Source: Siphonodentalium dalli
Lineage: Eukaryota > Mollusca > Scaphopoda > Gadilida > Siphonodentaliidae
Assembly (NCBI GenBank): GCA_032622095.1
Contig: CP136064.1
Span: 44,162,989-44,226,988, forward strand
Length of the DNA: 64,000 bases
Direction: 5' to 3'
Made by a program: the position numbers and the translations under genes. Under the pieces are notes generated by a model that searched no databases, was not told where the DNA came from, and was given only the letters and a program-made list of their open reading frames with translations. Positions 12,955 to 25,783 of the stretch are shown here, one piece after another (within the stretch, counting starts at the first letter, position 1; each line of letters begins with the position of its first letter).

Positions 12955-13039
12955 AAACGTAGGAAAAATATTATAACATGTTTGATACAATAATTTAAAA
13001 GTTCTTTAAATGAAATTTAATAAATGGCTCATTTGAACC

Positions 13040-13468
13040 TTAAACGGACACGGCTCATTCTTTCTACGTAATTTGGAAGGAGGTATAGGATAGGTTGACA
13101 AATACACGCGATATATTGATATACTGGCTTCATATACTCTGCAAAATATACTTTCTATGGCCACAGCCATTTTCCAGCTGTTTTTTCGCACATAAGTGAA
13201 ATAAACGCTCTTTATTTCTACCTTATCAGGAATACACTAACACAGAACGCGCGCTTCTGTTCCATGCCGTGCAAATGGCTGTTTTTGTTTGGGTCACAGC
13301 GTGTTCTAAGTTGTATTTTTATGACTTCAATGCGTCTTTCGGGACATATATATAATGCTCGTATAAAGGTAGTTCAAATATGTATCGACCTATTTCGATA
13401 CCGGGGAAAATTCAAAAGCGAATATTATTATGTGTATTTTTGGAGCGCAAACCGCAAAGTGGCTTTAA
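13040..13468 (+). mobile_element. F element, copy 1
   Basis: TTAA-bounded: starts TTAAACGGACACGGCTCATT and ends at GTGGCTTTAA. Carries AAATAAACGCTCTTTATT. Corresponds end to end with the inverted copy at 25784-26198. Confidence 0.75.
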
Positions 13469-13529
13469 GAATTGAATGCACGTAATTTTGTAGTTAGGGC
13501 AATGCAATAGGCATCGCCCCTATAGTTAG

Positions 13530-13605
13530 GTGATCTCGCTTATTTGCTGTGAAGTTGGTGGGTGCTGCTTAATTGCTATGACATGTGGTGGTACAAAGTG
13601 GTGCT
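13530..13605 (+). repeat. K-type fragment
   Basis: Contains 'gttggtgggtgctgcttaattgctatgac', the K terminal unit; too short to classify further. Confidence 0.45.
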
Positions 13606-13640
13606 GATATATACATAAGAACAAATTCCGTTGTTGTTTC

Positions 13641-14126
13641 TTAAAGGCACGGGAGGCGTTCGTTGCAGAAATATTCACATTTGTTCAAATCGCCATTAAC
13701 AGAAGGAATATTAAGATATATATAGTTGTGTTCATATATATGCCAAACATAATCAGCGCGTATATTGTCGTCAAGACGTACGATGGTGTACGTAAACAAG
13801 AGCCCGCTCGTGTTACAGACGTTTTGCTTCTGTTTACATAACACAGCGCAATTATATTGGTTGATCACACGCAAATGATATAAACGCTCTTTATTATTTC
13901 CATATCAGGAAAACAGTAACAAATAACGCTCTTTATGTTTACCATATCCGGATCTAAACAAAAGCCAGGTTCTGTAAAGTTTTTTGTTTTGTTTACATAA
14001 CAAAGGAAAAACATTTGACAATGACATACTGTTTATGCCATATTTATGATTGGTATAAGAACAAGGTCTGTCTACATTTTACTATTATTTCTGCTTATGG
14101 CGGTTTTTGACGGAGGTGAATATTCG
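13641..14126 (+). mobile_element. E element, copy 2
   Basis: Starts TTAAAGGCACGGGAGGCG, holds both ACGCTCTTTAT motifs, and is cut off after GACGGAGGTGAATATT, so it lacks the right terminus. Confidence 0.82.
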
Positions 14127-14269
14127 AACTTGACCTGAAATTTGGTCTGGAAAACTCACATACCAAATTTATTTCCGATAAAATAATTATATTGATTTGT
14201 ATTTGGATTTTTAATGTGTATATTCTAAACAAAATATTATCCAATATATCGTATCCTACCTATCATTTG

Positions 14270-14700
14270 CTAAATGCTGCTGATGGGTTCCTGCTGAATT
14301 GCTATGTTGCTGGTGGGTTCCTGTTGAATTGCTATGTTGCTGGTGAGGTCCTGCTGAATTGCTATATATATATTATGCTGGTGGGTTCCTGCTGAATTGC
14401 TGTGGTGCTGGCGGGGGTCCCGCTGAATTGTTATGATGCTGGTGTGGTCCTCTGATTTACTATCATGATAGTGGGTCCCGGTGAATTGATATGATGCTGG
14501 TGTGTCCTATCGAATTGCTATGGCGTTGGTGGGTCCTACTGAATTACCATGATGCTGGTGGGTCTTACTGAATTGCCGCGAATCGTAAAAATAACGCTAT
14601 ATTTTATAAACAGCATCATCCCCCCCCCCCCCCCACCAGCATCATCCCCCACCACCATCATAGCAAATTGAGAGGACCACTTAACCAGGGGAGAGAACGA
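14270..14700 (+). repeat. K-derived tandem expansion
   Basis: About eight direct copies of a roughly 30-35 bp unit reading GGTTCCTGCTGAATTGCTAT, then a C run (14619-14634) and the inverted 'accaccatcatagcaaattg' end with CACTTAACCAGGGG. It looks like one K element whose terminal unit has expanded. Confidence 0.75.
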
Positions 14701-14779
14701 ATTATCCAGGCACATGTGCCAGATGCATGAACTTATTGCTGTTGCAGCCGACACGAGACTAGAATTTGATCACTTTTGT

Positions 14780-16322
14780 CGCTATCGTGGGGCCGATGTA
14801 CATTACATGTATGATCGCATCTCAACCTGTCCAACATGCATTGAGATGCTATAAGTTATATCTCAACCTGTCCATGCAGTGAGATGCTACAAATTATATC
14901 CCAACCTGTCCAACGTGCAGTTAGATGCTACATATTAGATCTCAACCTGTCCAACATGCAGTTAAATACTACAAATTATATTCCAACCTGTCCAACATGC
15001 AGTTAAATGCTAAAAATTATATCGCAACCTGTCCAACGTGCAGTTAGATGCTACAAATTATATCTCAACCTGTCCAACATGCATTAGATGCTACAAATTA
15101 TATCCCAACCTGTCCAACATGCAGTTAGATGCTACAAATTATATCCCAACCTGTCCAACATGCAGTGAGATGCTACAAATTATATCCCAACCTGTCCAAC
15201 GTGCAGTTAGATGCTACATATTAGATCTCAACCTGTCCAACATGCAGTTAAATACTACAAATTATATTCCAACCTGTCCAACATGCAGTTAAATGCTAAA
15301 AATTATATCGCAACCTGTCCAACGTGCAGTTAGATGCTACAAATTATATCTCAACCTGTCCAACATGCATTAGATGCTACAAATTATATCCCAACCTGTC
15401 CAACATGCAGTTAGATGCTACAAATTATATCCCAACCTGTCCAACATGCAGTGAGATGCTACAAATTATATCCCAACCTGTCCAACGTGCAGTTAGATGC
15501 TACATATTAGATCTCAACCTGTCCAACATGCAGTTAAATACTACAAATTATATTCCAACCTGTCCAACATGCAGTTAAATGCTAAAAATTATATCGCAAC
15601 CTGTCCAACGTGCAGTTAGATGCTACAAATTATATCTCAACCTGTCCAACATGCATTAGATGCTACAAATTATATCCCAACCTGTCCAACATGCAGTTAG
15701 ATGCTACAAATTATATCCCAACCTGTCCAACATGCAGTTAGATGCTACAAATTATATCCCAAACTGCCCAGCATGCATTAGGTGCTAAAAATTATATCCC
15801 GACCTGTCCAACATGCAGTTAGATGCTACAAATTATATCCCAACCTGTCCAACATGCAGTTAGATGCTACAAATTATATTCCAACCTGTCCAACGTGCAG
15901 TTAGATGCTACAAATTATATCCCAACCTGTCCAACATGCAGTTAGATGCTACAAATTATATCCCAAACTGCCCAGCATGCATTAGGTGCTAAAACTTATA
16001 TCCCAACATGTCCAACATGCAGTTAGATGCTACAAATGATATCCCAACCTGCCCAACGTGCAGTTAAATGCTAAAAATTATATACCAACCTGTCCGACAT
16101 GCAGTTAAATGCTACAAATTATATCCCAACCTATCCAACATGCAGGTATATGCAACATATTATATCCCAACCTGTCCAACATGCAGTTAGATGCTACAAA
16201 TGCTATCCCAACCTGTCCAACATGCAGTTATATGCTACAAATTATACCTCAACCTATCCAACATGCAGTTATATGCTACAAATTATACCTCAACCTGTCC
16301 AACATGCAATGAGATGCTAAAT
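14780..16322 (+). repeat. 41-bp satellite with 286-bp higher-order period
   Basis: About 36 tandem copies of a 41-bp unit such as ATGCTACAAATTATATCCCA plus ACCTGTCCAACATGCAGTTAG. A variant lacking bases (ATGCATTAGA) recurs at 15079, 15365 and 15651, exactly 286 bp apart; the intervening seven-unit blocks appear identical. Units diverge toward both edges. Confidence 0.95.
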
Positions 16323-16864
16323 TAGATCGCGTGGGAAATTATTACATGTTTGGAATTCACAGCAGCGACACAGACGCCCTGGCACACACGCCACTGCCGT
16401 TAAAGATCACCACCTTTAGTAGCCGTGAGATGATGCCCCCGGGGATGAAATTAGACGATTCATATCGACAAACAAAAACACATCATTCACTTGAGGCTCG
16501 AGTAATATGCGAGAAGCGATGATCTCCGTCCGTCGGGTCCCTTTCACTTTGGGTTGTGATATATGACGGCGCCGAATCCGATGAAGCGTGCCGGTGTGAT
16601 TTACAAACACTTTTGCTTTGTGGCTATCAAAGGAAAGGCTTCTTGGCGTCAACATGTTTATCACCACATGTTATTTGATATGTAACTTTTTCAAATATTC
16701 TCTGATAGTAAGGTGTATTTTTGATGCGCGATATTCCATGCACTGAGGGAGGGTATCACACCCACGTTTACGAAGTATTCCGCATTCCTGTAAATATCTA
16801 TGTTGTGTCGACTTGTCATGGCACAACGCACTACATACTTATAATGTTCATATCTTATACATTT
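16323..16864. other. unassigned sequence
   Basis: No gene with support. The minus-strand frame 16416-16667 shows no domain. Nothing else recognised. Confidence 0.3.
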
Positions 16865-17153
16865 ATGGGACCATCTCCGTTTATATTCAACAGCATATGC
16901 ATGCAACAAATAAATGAATTTGAGCCATGGATTAGTGCAAAAATACAATCATTAACTCTGTGAACGATGCAAACAACATGGTAATTATAATGAAAATGAA
17001 TGAATGTCAGGAGTCATAAATTCATTTTCATTATAATAACCATGTTGCTTGCTTCGTTCATAGAGCACATGAGTGTATTTTGCACTAATCCATGACTCAA
17101 ATTTATTCATTTGTTGCATATATTCTGTTGAGTATAAAAGGAGATGGTCCCAT
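16865..17153. mobile_element. Q foldback palindrome, about 290 bp
   Basis: Arms of about 120-140 bp start ATGGGACCATCTCCGTTTAT and its near-complement, with inner stem CATGGTAATTATAATGAAAA and its complement. The loop near 17000 is about 20 bp. Mismatches suggest moderate age. Confidence 0.85.
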
Positions 17154-17437
17154 ACATGGCCGAATTTAGTGTACAGTACCCCTTTAATAACTGCTATACA
17201 GATGAATCTTCACATCGGATTTGTTCAAGCTTCTATACTAGTAATTAGGAGTTCCATACAACCACGCGCATGCATGGCTTTTAATTTATGTATTGAACCC
17301 TTTATATGTTAAATGGAATCTAACTTCAGCTTTTAAAGTTTTGATTCGAATTGTCTATTATGCATGCGTAGGCCCATGGGTGTTCAGTAAACAAAAGCAG
17401 ACGACAGATAGTATTCCAGAAGTATTCCTTTTCAGTT

Positions 17438-17610
17438 CTGGTGCCAGTGCATTCTCGTATATGGGAGACTCGCAAATAAGAGAATGCACTTGCTTACAAG
17501 GTGAAAGTAAATATTGTTAGTCCAATGTATTCTCTTATATATGCGATGCTCCCCAGAGAATACATTGGCACAGGGTTTTCGCCAAATTTCAGGAAACTGA
17601 AAGGGGTTAA
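17438..17610 (+). mobile_element. C element, copy 1 (left end missing)
   Basis: Contains the C core ('ggtgccagtgcattctc', 'gaatgcacttgcttacaagg') and the right end GGGTTTTCGCCAAATTTCAG...GGGGTTAA. The first hairpin is shortened. Confidence 0.7.
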
Positions 17611-18377
17611 AGGCATCATGCCAAATCACAAACTTATAAATCGCGAACTGTTTGTGAGTCGTCATGATACCTTTAAACTGTGATTTTATTAGATTACATT
17701 GATTATTGCTCCTTAATTCGTATCATTGAAAAATATCCTGAAAATGCATTTTGAGTTGAAAATATTGTTAGATATATTGGGAACTTTATATAGCAGCGTT
17801 GCTGCTGCGCTTCGTGACGAGATTACTCAACGTTCACTTCCGCCCTAATGCAATTCTATCATCCCATTACGCCCTATATATAGTATCAGTAGTATGGGTG
17901 TTTGTGGACTCGTTTCTGGCGCTCAGCCTCCACTACGCTACGGCGCAACCTTCCGTCGTGGAGTTGGACGGAACATTGAGTGTCTGAGCCAGGTACGAGA
18001 GGAATACAAAATTAAATCACTATTTTTTTTTGTAATCAAAATGTTTAAAATAACAATATGCAAGCAATGCGAAATGAGGAGACTTTCACTTCAGTTAGTT
18101 ATAACATACGGGCAAGCGTGGCATATTGCCTGTGGGCGGTACTACTGCTGCGGGTGTGGGCTATTTTAATTTTTGTATGTCTTTTGGTTGAACTCCTTGC
18201 CCAATTTAACATTTGAATTTAAGTTTAATTTTGTTTAATTCAACAACAATTTTGAATGTTTTAGATTGAACACCTTTCATTTAAAATAAAATTTAATTGA
18301 ACGACTGACTCAATTTAATATTAAAAAAAAATTAAAAATAATAATTTAAAAAACAAAACTAAAATAAAAAAAACATA
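17611..18377 (+). repeat. dispersed repeat matching the first chrdl intron
   Basis: AAATGCATTTTGAGTTGAAA and the following 130 bp correspond to 32110-32240; TTTAATTT-rich sequence follows in both. A hydrophobic frame at 17799-17987 lies inside this repeat. Confidence 0.5.
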
Positions 18378-18496
18378 CGCCGTAATAACATCTGCCAGGG
18401 TACCCGGAGTTACCACACCAAATTTGGTTGAAATCGGTCCAGGGGTCTGGGAGAAAAATCGCAAACAGACAGATCCTGCTGTTTTATATATATAGC
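18378..18496 (+). mobile_element. non-LTR retrotransposon 3' end (RTE-like)
   Basis: GGTTGAAATCGGTCCAGG, GGGAGAAAAATCGC and AACAGACAGATCCTG, followed by a TTTTATATATATAG tail, is the usual 3' end pattern of RTE-type LINEs. No coding part. An inverted relative is at 32579-32710. Confidence 0.5.
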
Positions 18497-19053
18497 TACA
18501 CCGTGAAAATTATTAAAAGTGTCATGAAAATATGTGTTATAACCATGGATAAATTTCTAACACCATGGAGCAAATAGAAATTTCAGTACATCATTATTGG
18601 ACAACAAAATAGTTGTTTGAAGATAGCCAATTTAACACTGAATGTATGCATGGATATCCAAATTAGGGTGAAGGAAGATGGCATCATATTTTGCAATGCA
18701 GCAATTGACCGACTCAGTCGCTGATTGGTCGAAAATATATGCTAATATTTATTTGACTGACAACTGTGGAAAGGTCCATTGCTTTCAATGTTCGGGTATG
18801 AACAATGGCTGGCCACTCTTGAAGATTTTATTGCGGAAACACAATACACAATACGCAATATAACAGCTAACTTTGCTGATGACGTTGTCTCAGCTGGAGT
18901 GTAGAATAAAGGTCGTATTGCGAAGTATCGGGCGTGTATTTAATCCGATTAGTAGATTTTTGGTCCGCATTTAGAGGCTTGCTGGTGTTGTGAATGAGAA
19001 ATCTGCAGTAATAAGCCGTAGTTTTTTTTAATAATTTGAAGAATTAGTTGTTT
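18497..19053. other. unassigned sequence
   Basis: No gene or repeat recognised. Confidence 0.3.
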
Positions 19054-19580
19054 TTAAGACACGGGCGGCGTTGGCGATGGGTATGCTGTTAAAATATTCA
19101 CCTCTGTCAAAAACCGCCATAAACAGAAAGAATTGTAAAATATAGACAGACCTTGTTCTTATACCAATCAGAAATATGGCATAAACAGTATGTTATTGTC
19201 AAATGTTTTTCCTTTGTTATGTTAACAAAAGCAAAAAACGTTACAGAACCTGGCTTTTGTTTAGATCCGGATATGGTAAACATAAAGAGCGTTATTTGTT
19301 ACTGTTTTCCTGATATGGAAATAATAAAGAGCGTTTATATCATTTGTGTGTGATTAACCAATATAATTGCGCTGTGTTATGTAAACAGAAGCAAAACTTC
19401 TGTAACACGAGCAGGTTCTTGTTTACGTACACCATCGTACGTCTTGACGACAATATACTATTTACGCGATGATTATGTTTGGCATATGAACAAAACTATA
19501 TATATTTTAATATTCCTTCTGTTGATGGCGAATTGAAAATATAGGAATTTTTCTGCAACGAACGCCGCCCGTGCCTTTAA
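19054..19580 (-). mobile_element. E element, copy 3 (complete)
   Basis: The best-preserved E copy. It has TTAA at both ends (TTAAGACACGGGCGGCG and CGCCGCCCGTGCCTTTAA) and two AAAGAGCGTT motifs. It is used here as reference for the A3 insertion. Confidence 0.88.
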
Positions 19581-19611
19581 CGGAATTCATGAAACCAATA
19601 TATTTTATATT

Positions 19612-19638
19612 ATAATTTATATATATATATATATATAT
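19612..19638 (+). repeat. TA microsatellite
   Basis: A run of about 13 TA dinucleotides. Confidence 0.9.
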
Positions 19639-19714
19639 GCCTAATAATATGATCTTGAGGGCATTACCATTTCTGACTATGGTTTTCTTGTTATAATATT
19701 AGTGATCCGCTCGG

Positions 19715-20035
19715 TTGTAGGTATTTCACGGAGTCAGATAGGGGTTCTACCGATCCCACGGTTGCGGTTATATATCACGGAGTCGGGTTCTATCGCCCCT
19801 GGCCCTTGTTGTGGGTATGTCACGGAGTCGGTATATCGGGGTTCTATCGACCCACACGGCTGCGAGTTTGTCACGTATTCGGTATAAATGTGCACGGTTG
19901 TGGTAAATAAATATCATGTATAATTGAGTCGGGTATATCGCGGCTTTTTATACCTGTCATGCACAGTTGTGGGTACATCACGGAGTCGGGTAGGGGCTCA
20001 ATCGACCTGCACGGTATATCACGGCGTGCCAGACT
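19715..20035 (+). repeat. degenerate tandem repeat, about 60 bp
   Basis: Five or so imperfect copies containing 'tatcacggagtcggg' and 'ggttctatcgacccacacgg'. Confidence 0.8.
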
Positions 20036-20539
20036 TGTCGACAGAAGCATCAAATCATGTCGAACCGCTTATGTCTTCGGCGCCAAGAGCGTAGCGTAAC
20101 GGCTAGCCTGATTATTAAAGCCGAGACCCCATACAATAAGACGATGGCAGATATTCAGCTTGGGGGAAATACCACCGTAGCAATGAGATCACAATTTAAT
20201 TCGATATGAGGTGATAAGTAGATATATCTATCAAAATATGTTTTGGCGAATATGTGTCTCAGTGTTTTGTATACGGTTGCGATTATCGCCCCTGGCCGTG
20301 TCAATTAGCTCACTCTTTCGTCATTGTTGATACCATTTCACGTATGGGATAAGTAACAGGTATTTCTCAGTCGCCAGAAAGCCACACCCGGAGTAGTTTG
20401 GAATTTTTAGTATTTTTTGAGAGTTTGTTTGTGGTATTTTTGCAATGTCATGCTATGTCGTTAGTTATAGGGTATGTACACATACTGGTACATTTACCGG
20501 CCACGTTTTAATCGATTGGTTGCTGAGTGCACCAGGGAC
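20036..20539. other. unassigned sequence
   Basis: No gene recognised; no clear repeat. Confidence 0.3.
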
Positions 20540-20910
20540 GTGGCTAGAGAGGCTCCATTTGTGCAAGGTGTCCTACTTGGAATCTCCAACGGCATCCACC
20601 CTGGACAAGTCCAAATTCCCAACTTTGGGCAATTCATATTTGTACCATGTTGCGTTGGAATTTTCCAACTGGTACCCCAGTTATCAAATTATTGGCAATT
20701 CCAACCGGCCACCTTAATGCCAATTTAGTTCAAAATTTGACCTAAAAGTTCGAAAATATGCTACTAAGTTCCAATTTCACACTAATAATGTTTGGAAAAT
20801 CAAGCGATGAGACAGATTTGAAACTACGGTGGCGTGGTTAATAAATTGCCAAATGTTGAAAAAAAATTACCAAAGTTGGGGGGGGGGGGGGTGATACACC
20901 ATGTCCCGCA
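20540..20910 (+). repeat. Y repeat, copy 2
   Basis: Phrases such as GGAATTTTCCAACTGG, 'ggcaattccaacc' and 'aatgttgaaaaaaaat', a G run at 20879-20891, and 'catccctgg' at the end; inverted relative to copy 1. Confidence 0.5.
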
Positions 20911-22640
20911 TCCCTGGCTCAGGGATACTCTATTCTACTCTGTACTTATAAAACACACATGGAGAACTAGTTTACTACATGGGCAGTGATATCTCTTTAA
21001 ATCTACACGTTATTCTACAGCTGACGAGATGAAAATATCCGGCGCCACTCAGAATTTTTAAATGTTATAAGTGACACTATCATTCAGATAATGGTGCATT
21101 GTATAGCTATATTTTACCACACACAGAAATGGCGCCTTCTGATTGGTCGAGGGCTAAGGCATATATGGTATAGTATTGTATATATATAGTATCGTTCTAA
21201 ATTTAGCACACTACTATACCAAACTCTCATGTAAACAGCAATGAGCAGAAACAACAATCTCGATGAAACATATGCGGAGATATACATGTATATGCACCAA
21301 AATATACCAACTTGCAAGGCATGCATGTCCATGGTAATGTGCTTTGCTCTACCTTAGAATGCTCTTAGAACAATATTTCTCTGTGCTTTATAGTTTGGGC
21401 ATACATGTAGTATAAGAATTGAGTCTCATTTCCATTTGCATTTAATTCATATATTTTGGACTGCATATATATAGTCTATCTTTTTCCAAAGTAATTGGCA
21501 AGGTATGTCTCCCAGTCTCTGTGTGTAAATTGTGTGCACTAATCAAACATCTTTCCAGGTTTTTGGTTTCGAAATTATTCTATGAAAGTCGTATAAACTC
21601 GAGCGAAAAATAAGCTTGTATACTGTAATGTCGACCATGCATGCAGTTCGGCCTCGACGAAATGACAAAGTTTATGTTGTGGCTCGAATATCACAAGCCA
21701 CTTTAATATAATTAGCATAGATTATATAGTTCCTTATTCTCAAACGAACAGTGTGTGCCATATATAGTACCAGATAACGCCATGTCCTGGTTGGTGAAAT
21801 GCCGTTTCGAGTATAATAGCTGGAAAATTACCCAATTTAAACGACGGTGCCTGCGATCTTTGCCTTTAAATTTGGAAGTGTTGACTTGCTTTGTGAGATT
21901 GTGGTTTCTTAGTGCTAGAGTCGAAATTTATTAACTCAACTCGATACTAAACTTCATTGTGGGAGTCACCAGGCCCTCATGGCTGTCAATACTGGGAGCC
22001 GACCGCACAGATTTCGAGCCGATTAAGCGTGTACCCAGTGCCTGGCGAGTCTGAACATTGTCCCTATTGTGAGGGCTGGCGGGCGTCATTTGTTCATCGC
22101 CTGTGACACTTGTCGGTTGATTTAGAGGTATATAATGGATTTTGGGTATTAATAATATCACGGCACGTTGACAATACAATATAGAGACCCGACACACAGG
22201 AAAGTGTAATTTAATTTGAAAGACACGAACTATAGGACGTATGACTGAAGAATTGAGTCTCTCTTTTCCGATGTACGAGCCATGAAATCGAGGCGACTGT
22301 CGCAAATAGAAGAAAATCGAAAACGCATTTGGTGTGGGCGACTGTGGTTATAATTTGTCTGGGAAACATGCTACCTATCACGCAATAACTCATTTGTTAT
22401 CAAGTTGAATCCCAAATGATGAATTTTGAAGAAAAAAACAGGAGGTCATTTATTATAAAGGCTCTTGTAAAATCAATTTTATCATCAGAAGCATGCGACC
22501 AATTATATTCTAAGCAAGTTGGTATACTCATTGTGTGCCGGTATTTACGATCGGTAATTTTATCTAACGTGCATTCATTTCAAGATATAAATGTTCTTAT
22601 GTGTACCCATATATGCGGTATGCACATTATGCCAACATCC
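20911..22640. other. unassigned sequence
   Basis: No supported gene. A minus-strand frame of 124 codons (21931-22305) lacks any recognisable domain or splice context. Confidence 0.35.
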
Positions 22641-23050
22641 GTATAAACCATCCGTCAGTGCGTCCTTATATCCGTCCGTCTGTCCGTCCATAGACAGATG
22701 TTATCCGACTCGAGTAATTATATATTATCAGATCATGCTCACATTTTATGTGCGGGTGTATGATTGTACGCTCTCACCTTATAGAGTATGGCATCGATTG
22801 GTTGATCGGTTTAGAAAATTAATTGACCCTTCCAAAACCATCCCACAGACATATGTGCTAACCGATGCAGTATCTGGAATTTTTTTCTCCGAACCTGTTG
22901 AAATTTCATTACATGATTTTGGATGACACACCTCTCACCTGTATAGTTTTGGTATCTTTCCATTGGTCTGCTTGTAGCCAATTAACCCTTCCCACCATTT
23001 CACAGACACTGTCATGCTACCCGATGCAATAAGTCAAATACTTATAATCT
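22641..23050 (+). repeat. CGTCC-headed dispersed repeat, two degenerate units
   Basis: CCGTCCGTCTGTCCGTCC opens the block; 'caccttatagagtatggcatc...ccgatgcagtatc' and 'cacctgtatagttttggtatc...ccgatgcaataag' are two related units about 145 bp apart. Confidence 0.6.
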
Positions 23051-23592
23051 GATCTTCCCCATATTAACATTTTCATTTGAATCAGGTGTATTAATTATTA
23101 ATGAACAATCTATGAAACACAAATTTAATAGTTAGAGACGATTTCCTGTTTTGAAGATACGAAGATTTTTTATTCCAATAGTTGCATGCGATATAATGGT
23201 GCCAATAAATTAGTCATGGACATCCAATATCCACAATGTTTAGAATACATCTGTTATATCTTCAAATCCATGCACTTTATAAGGCTTAAACAATTGTTTC
23301 AATATGATTCATATCATCAAGGTAACAAGGTTGAGGAAAGACAAAATAAGTATAAATCATACTGACGAGTCTTGTATCAGGACTCGATTGAGATACACAA
23401 GCACATGTTATTAACCCCTTAAACCAATCCCATGTCGTTTCCTGTACATTACTGATTTTCACAACTACTTAGATGGATTATGGTTTTATGCCTTTTAATA
23501 TTTCTTCCCAATCATCTCCACATTCGGTATACAGGCATATATTCAGTTCAAGGTCGCTCGTTCCCAGTAGGCTGTGTGGTTGAATGTTTTGG
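23051..23592. other. unassigned sequence
   Basis: AT-rich; no gene or recognised repeat. Confidence 0.3.
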
Positions 23593-23726
23593 TTAACCAC
23601 TTCATGACGGGAGATGCGCTAGTACAGCATTAAAGATCCTGTGCCAGTGAAGCTCCATATATAAGAGAATGCATTGGCACTGGGTTTTCGCAAAATTTCA
23701 GGAAGCTCCAGTCATGGAAGGGATCA
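23593..23726 (+). mobile_element. C element, copy 2 (internally deleted)
   Basis: Left end TTAACCACTTCATGACGGGA, right end CCAGTCATGGAAGGGAT. Only one arm of the core hairpin remains. Confidence 0.75.
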
Positions 23727-24167
23727 ACATCAACTGATCATGATCGCCCTCTCGTTGTTTCATCTTGAGACCACGTCATTCCTGACCAAAGAAATGATAA
23801 TTCATTCACATTAAAGCAATGAACACTAATATTGAGTCAGTGCCTCCATAAATATGATACATATATAACCCAATGTATGTATGTCTGTCTGTAACTCTGT
23901 CACGATATTCGCCCGTTTATAACATTTTACCCATAAGTCCGAATCTTAGACGAGAAGCAAATTTCACGCCGTTGATCAACGAAAACCTGAAATCGAACGT
24001 GTTTCCCAAAAGGTCGTAAACGTGTCCCACCATTATATATACGACCACTAAGCACGGGCGCATCTGATAACATTACAACCACAAAACCACACTTTCGTCG
24101 GCCTTTTATCTGTTTCCGAACACACTTGCATGTATCTCTGTCCATATTTAATGGATTTCACCACCAA
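23727..24167. other. unassigned sequence
   Basis: Contains a 'gtatgtatgtctgtctgtaactctgtc' simple repeat (23873-23899), often seen at the ends of invertebrate dispersed repeats; no gene. Confidence 0.3.
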
Positions 24168-24433
24168 GTTAAAAACGTGTATATCAGAATGGTCTATTGT
24201 TGAGTTTGAGGGATGTACAGTATACGCAGACGGCGGATAATAAAAGTGCAGAAGGAGTCCTATAGTTATTGAGGGAAATGTTCAGATATATAAATAAGTT
24301 CAACAAACGGTCGTAACGGGATAACTACTCATCAATGAGTGTATATAAAGGGTTATACATCGCGGTATGAAGTTATGGGTATCAATGAGTGTTTAGTATA
24401 TAAAGGGTTATACATCGCGGTATGAAGTTATGT
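24168..24433 (+). mobile_element. D element, copy 1, with duplicated end
   Basis: Shares 'agtgcagaaggagtcctat', GGGAAATGTTCAGATA and 'taactactcatcaatgag' with other D copies. The terminal 63 bp (ending AAAGGGTTATACATCGCGG) is tandemly duplicated. Confidence 0.7.
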
Positions 24434-25783
24434 GTATTATATAGTATAGATCGTATTTATTGACCCATGCATGTTTTTCGCCGAAATGTTACAAAAGTTA
24501 GAATTATACCGTGTCAATCTGAAGCTTGAAGATTATAGACCACTTCAAAGCATTCCCTTTTTACGGTTTATTGTCGTATTCTATCGATATCCGCATTGCA
24601 TGGTTGAGTAAGATTTCAGATGCATTTCAGAGTGTGTTATATAGGTTTATGGGGCAGTGGTTTTAAAATTAATGACAATGTTTCGCTATAATTGCATTTA
24701 TTTGTTTGTTGGGGTTAACCACGCGAGGGCGCCACTGTGTCTCAGTTTGTACGGTGCATGGTGCATTAGGCCGTCATAAGGCGCCCGTTCGATTTGATTT
24801 TGAATTTTCCTTGGTTCGTAAATAGTATTGTTATAAATACCAAAGTCGTGAAAATAAATACGGTACTTCGTTTCGCCCTCTCTTTCCTTTGGCCAATGTA
24901 TGGTATACAATACCAATTAACTTGACAAACCTTCTTTCTTCCTGCACTATATCCCTCTAACCATGGCACTCTTATATAGATATATATTTTCGTATCTAAC
25001 ATGTTATGTCTGCTAAATTTACCCTATATGGTACATTTTCTGATACCAATGGTAACTTTCTTATTCCGAGGCAAAGATAGGGCAACCCGATTCGTGTATC
25101 TGGGCAAGTATCTCAGTTGCGTTCCGGTGATCGGCGTTTCTGCGCTCAGTGGAGTAATTTCGCGGTTAATGATACCCTCCAAGCAGTATCCCCCCGTAAA
25201 ACTTACAACCTCGTGATATAGCATAGCGGCTGAAGAGATAAAAACTATAATAAACATGATCATAATTAGAGGGTTAACCAATTCCCTTAATCATGTGCAC
25301 AGTATTTGTGTAGGTGCCTGTAGATACGATTAATTGGTAATATTGCTATAATTCACAGACCGCGCTCGATGACTGGCCGAGGAGACACTCGGATTGTAGA
25401 AGATAATGAACCGAATTGTGTAGAATAAAAGATGAGACGACCCTCTCGTTATAGCGTCATTATGTGGATCTTATAACGACAGGCATGGCTGCCACTACTC
25501 CCTAAACACCGGTATCAAAGGCACTACTAAACGCTTAGTCGCGCCAGTCTAATGACCGGAGGGACTCATGCGGCAAATGGCGGCACGTGGATAGGTAACA
25601 ATTTGCTGTTAAAACGACACATGTTTTCGCCTCAATTAAAGCCACACTTAATGTTCGGGTTCCCGATAATTCATTTTCTGAGACATCGACAATCAGTTTC
25701 ATTAGCCCTTTCTTTACTTAATAGATCCTTTAATTCAGTTATTAAAGTATACGTTGGAATGGTATGATTCATTTGGATGGGTG
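24434..25783. other. unassigned sequence
   Basis: No supported gene; several overlapping short frames on both strands at 24698-25281 lack domains. Confidence 0.35.

Noticed and set aside
15038-15578. Two identical 84-codon frames
   Set aside because: They are the 286-bp higher-order repeat of the satellite read in one frame.
14780-16322. Possible CRISPR-like repeat and spacer pattern
   Set aside because: Units are contiguous with no unique spacers, and the genome is clearly animal.
17799-17987. Frame with a hydrophobic stretch (SVVWVFVDSFLALSLHYATA) followed by a possible donor CAG/GTACGA: candidate chrdl signal-peptide exon
   Set aside because: There is no ATG in this frame. It hits a stop before the donor, the other frame ends in phase 0 while the next exon needs phase 1, and the sequence belongs to a repeat also present near 32110-32240.
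21931-22305. 124-codon minus-strand frame
   Set aside because: No recognisable domain, no splice context, and composition like its surroundings.
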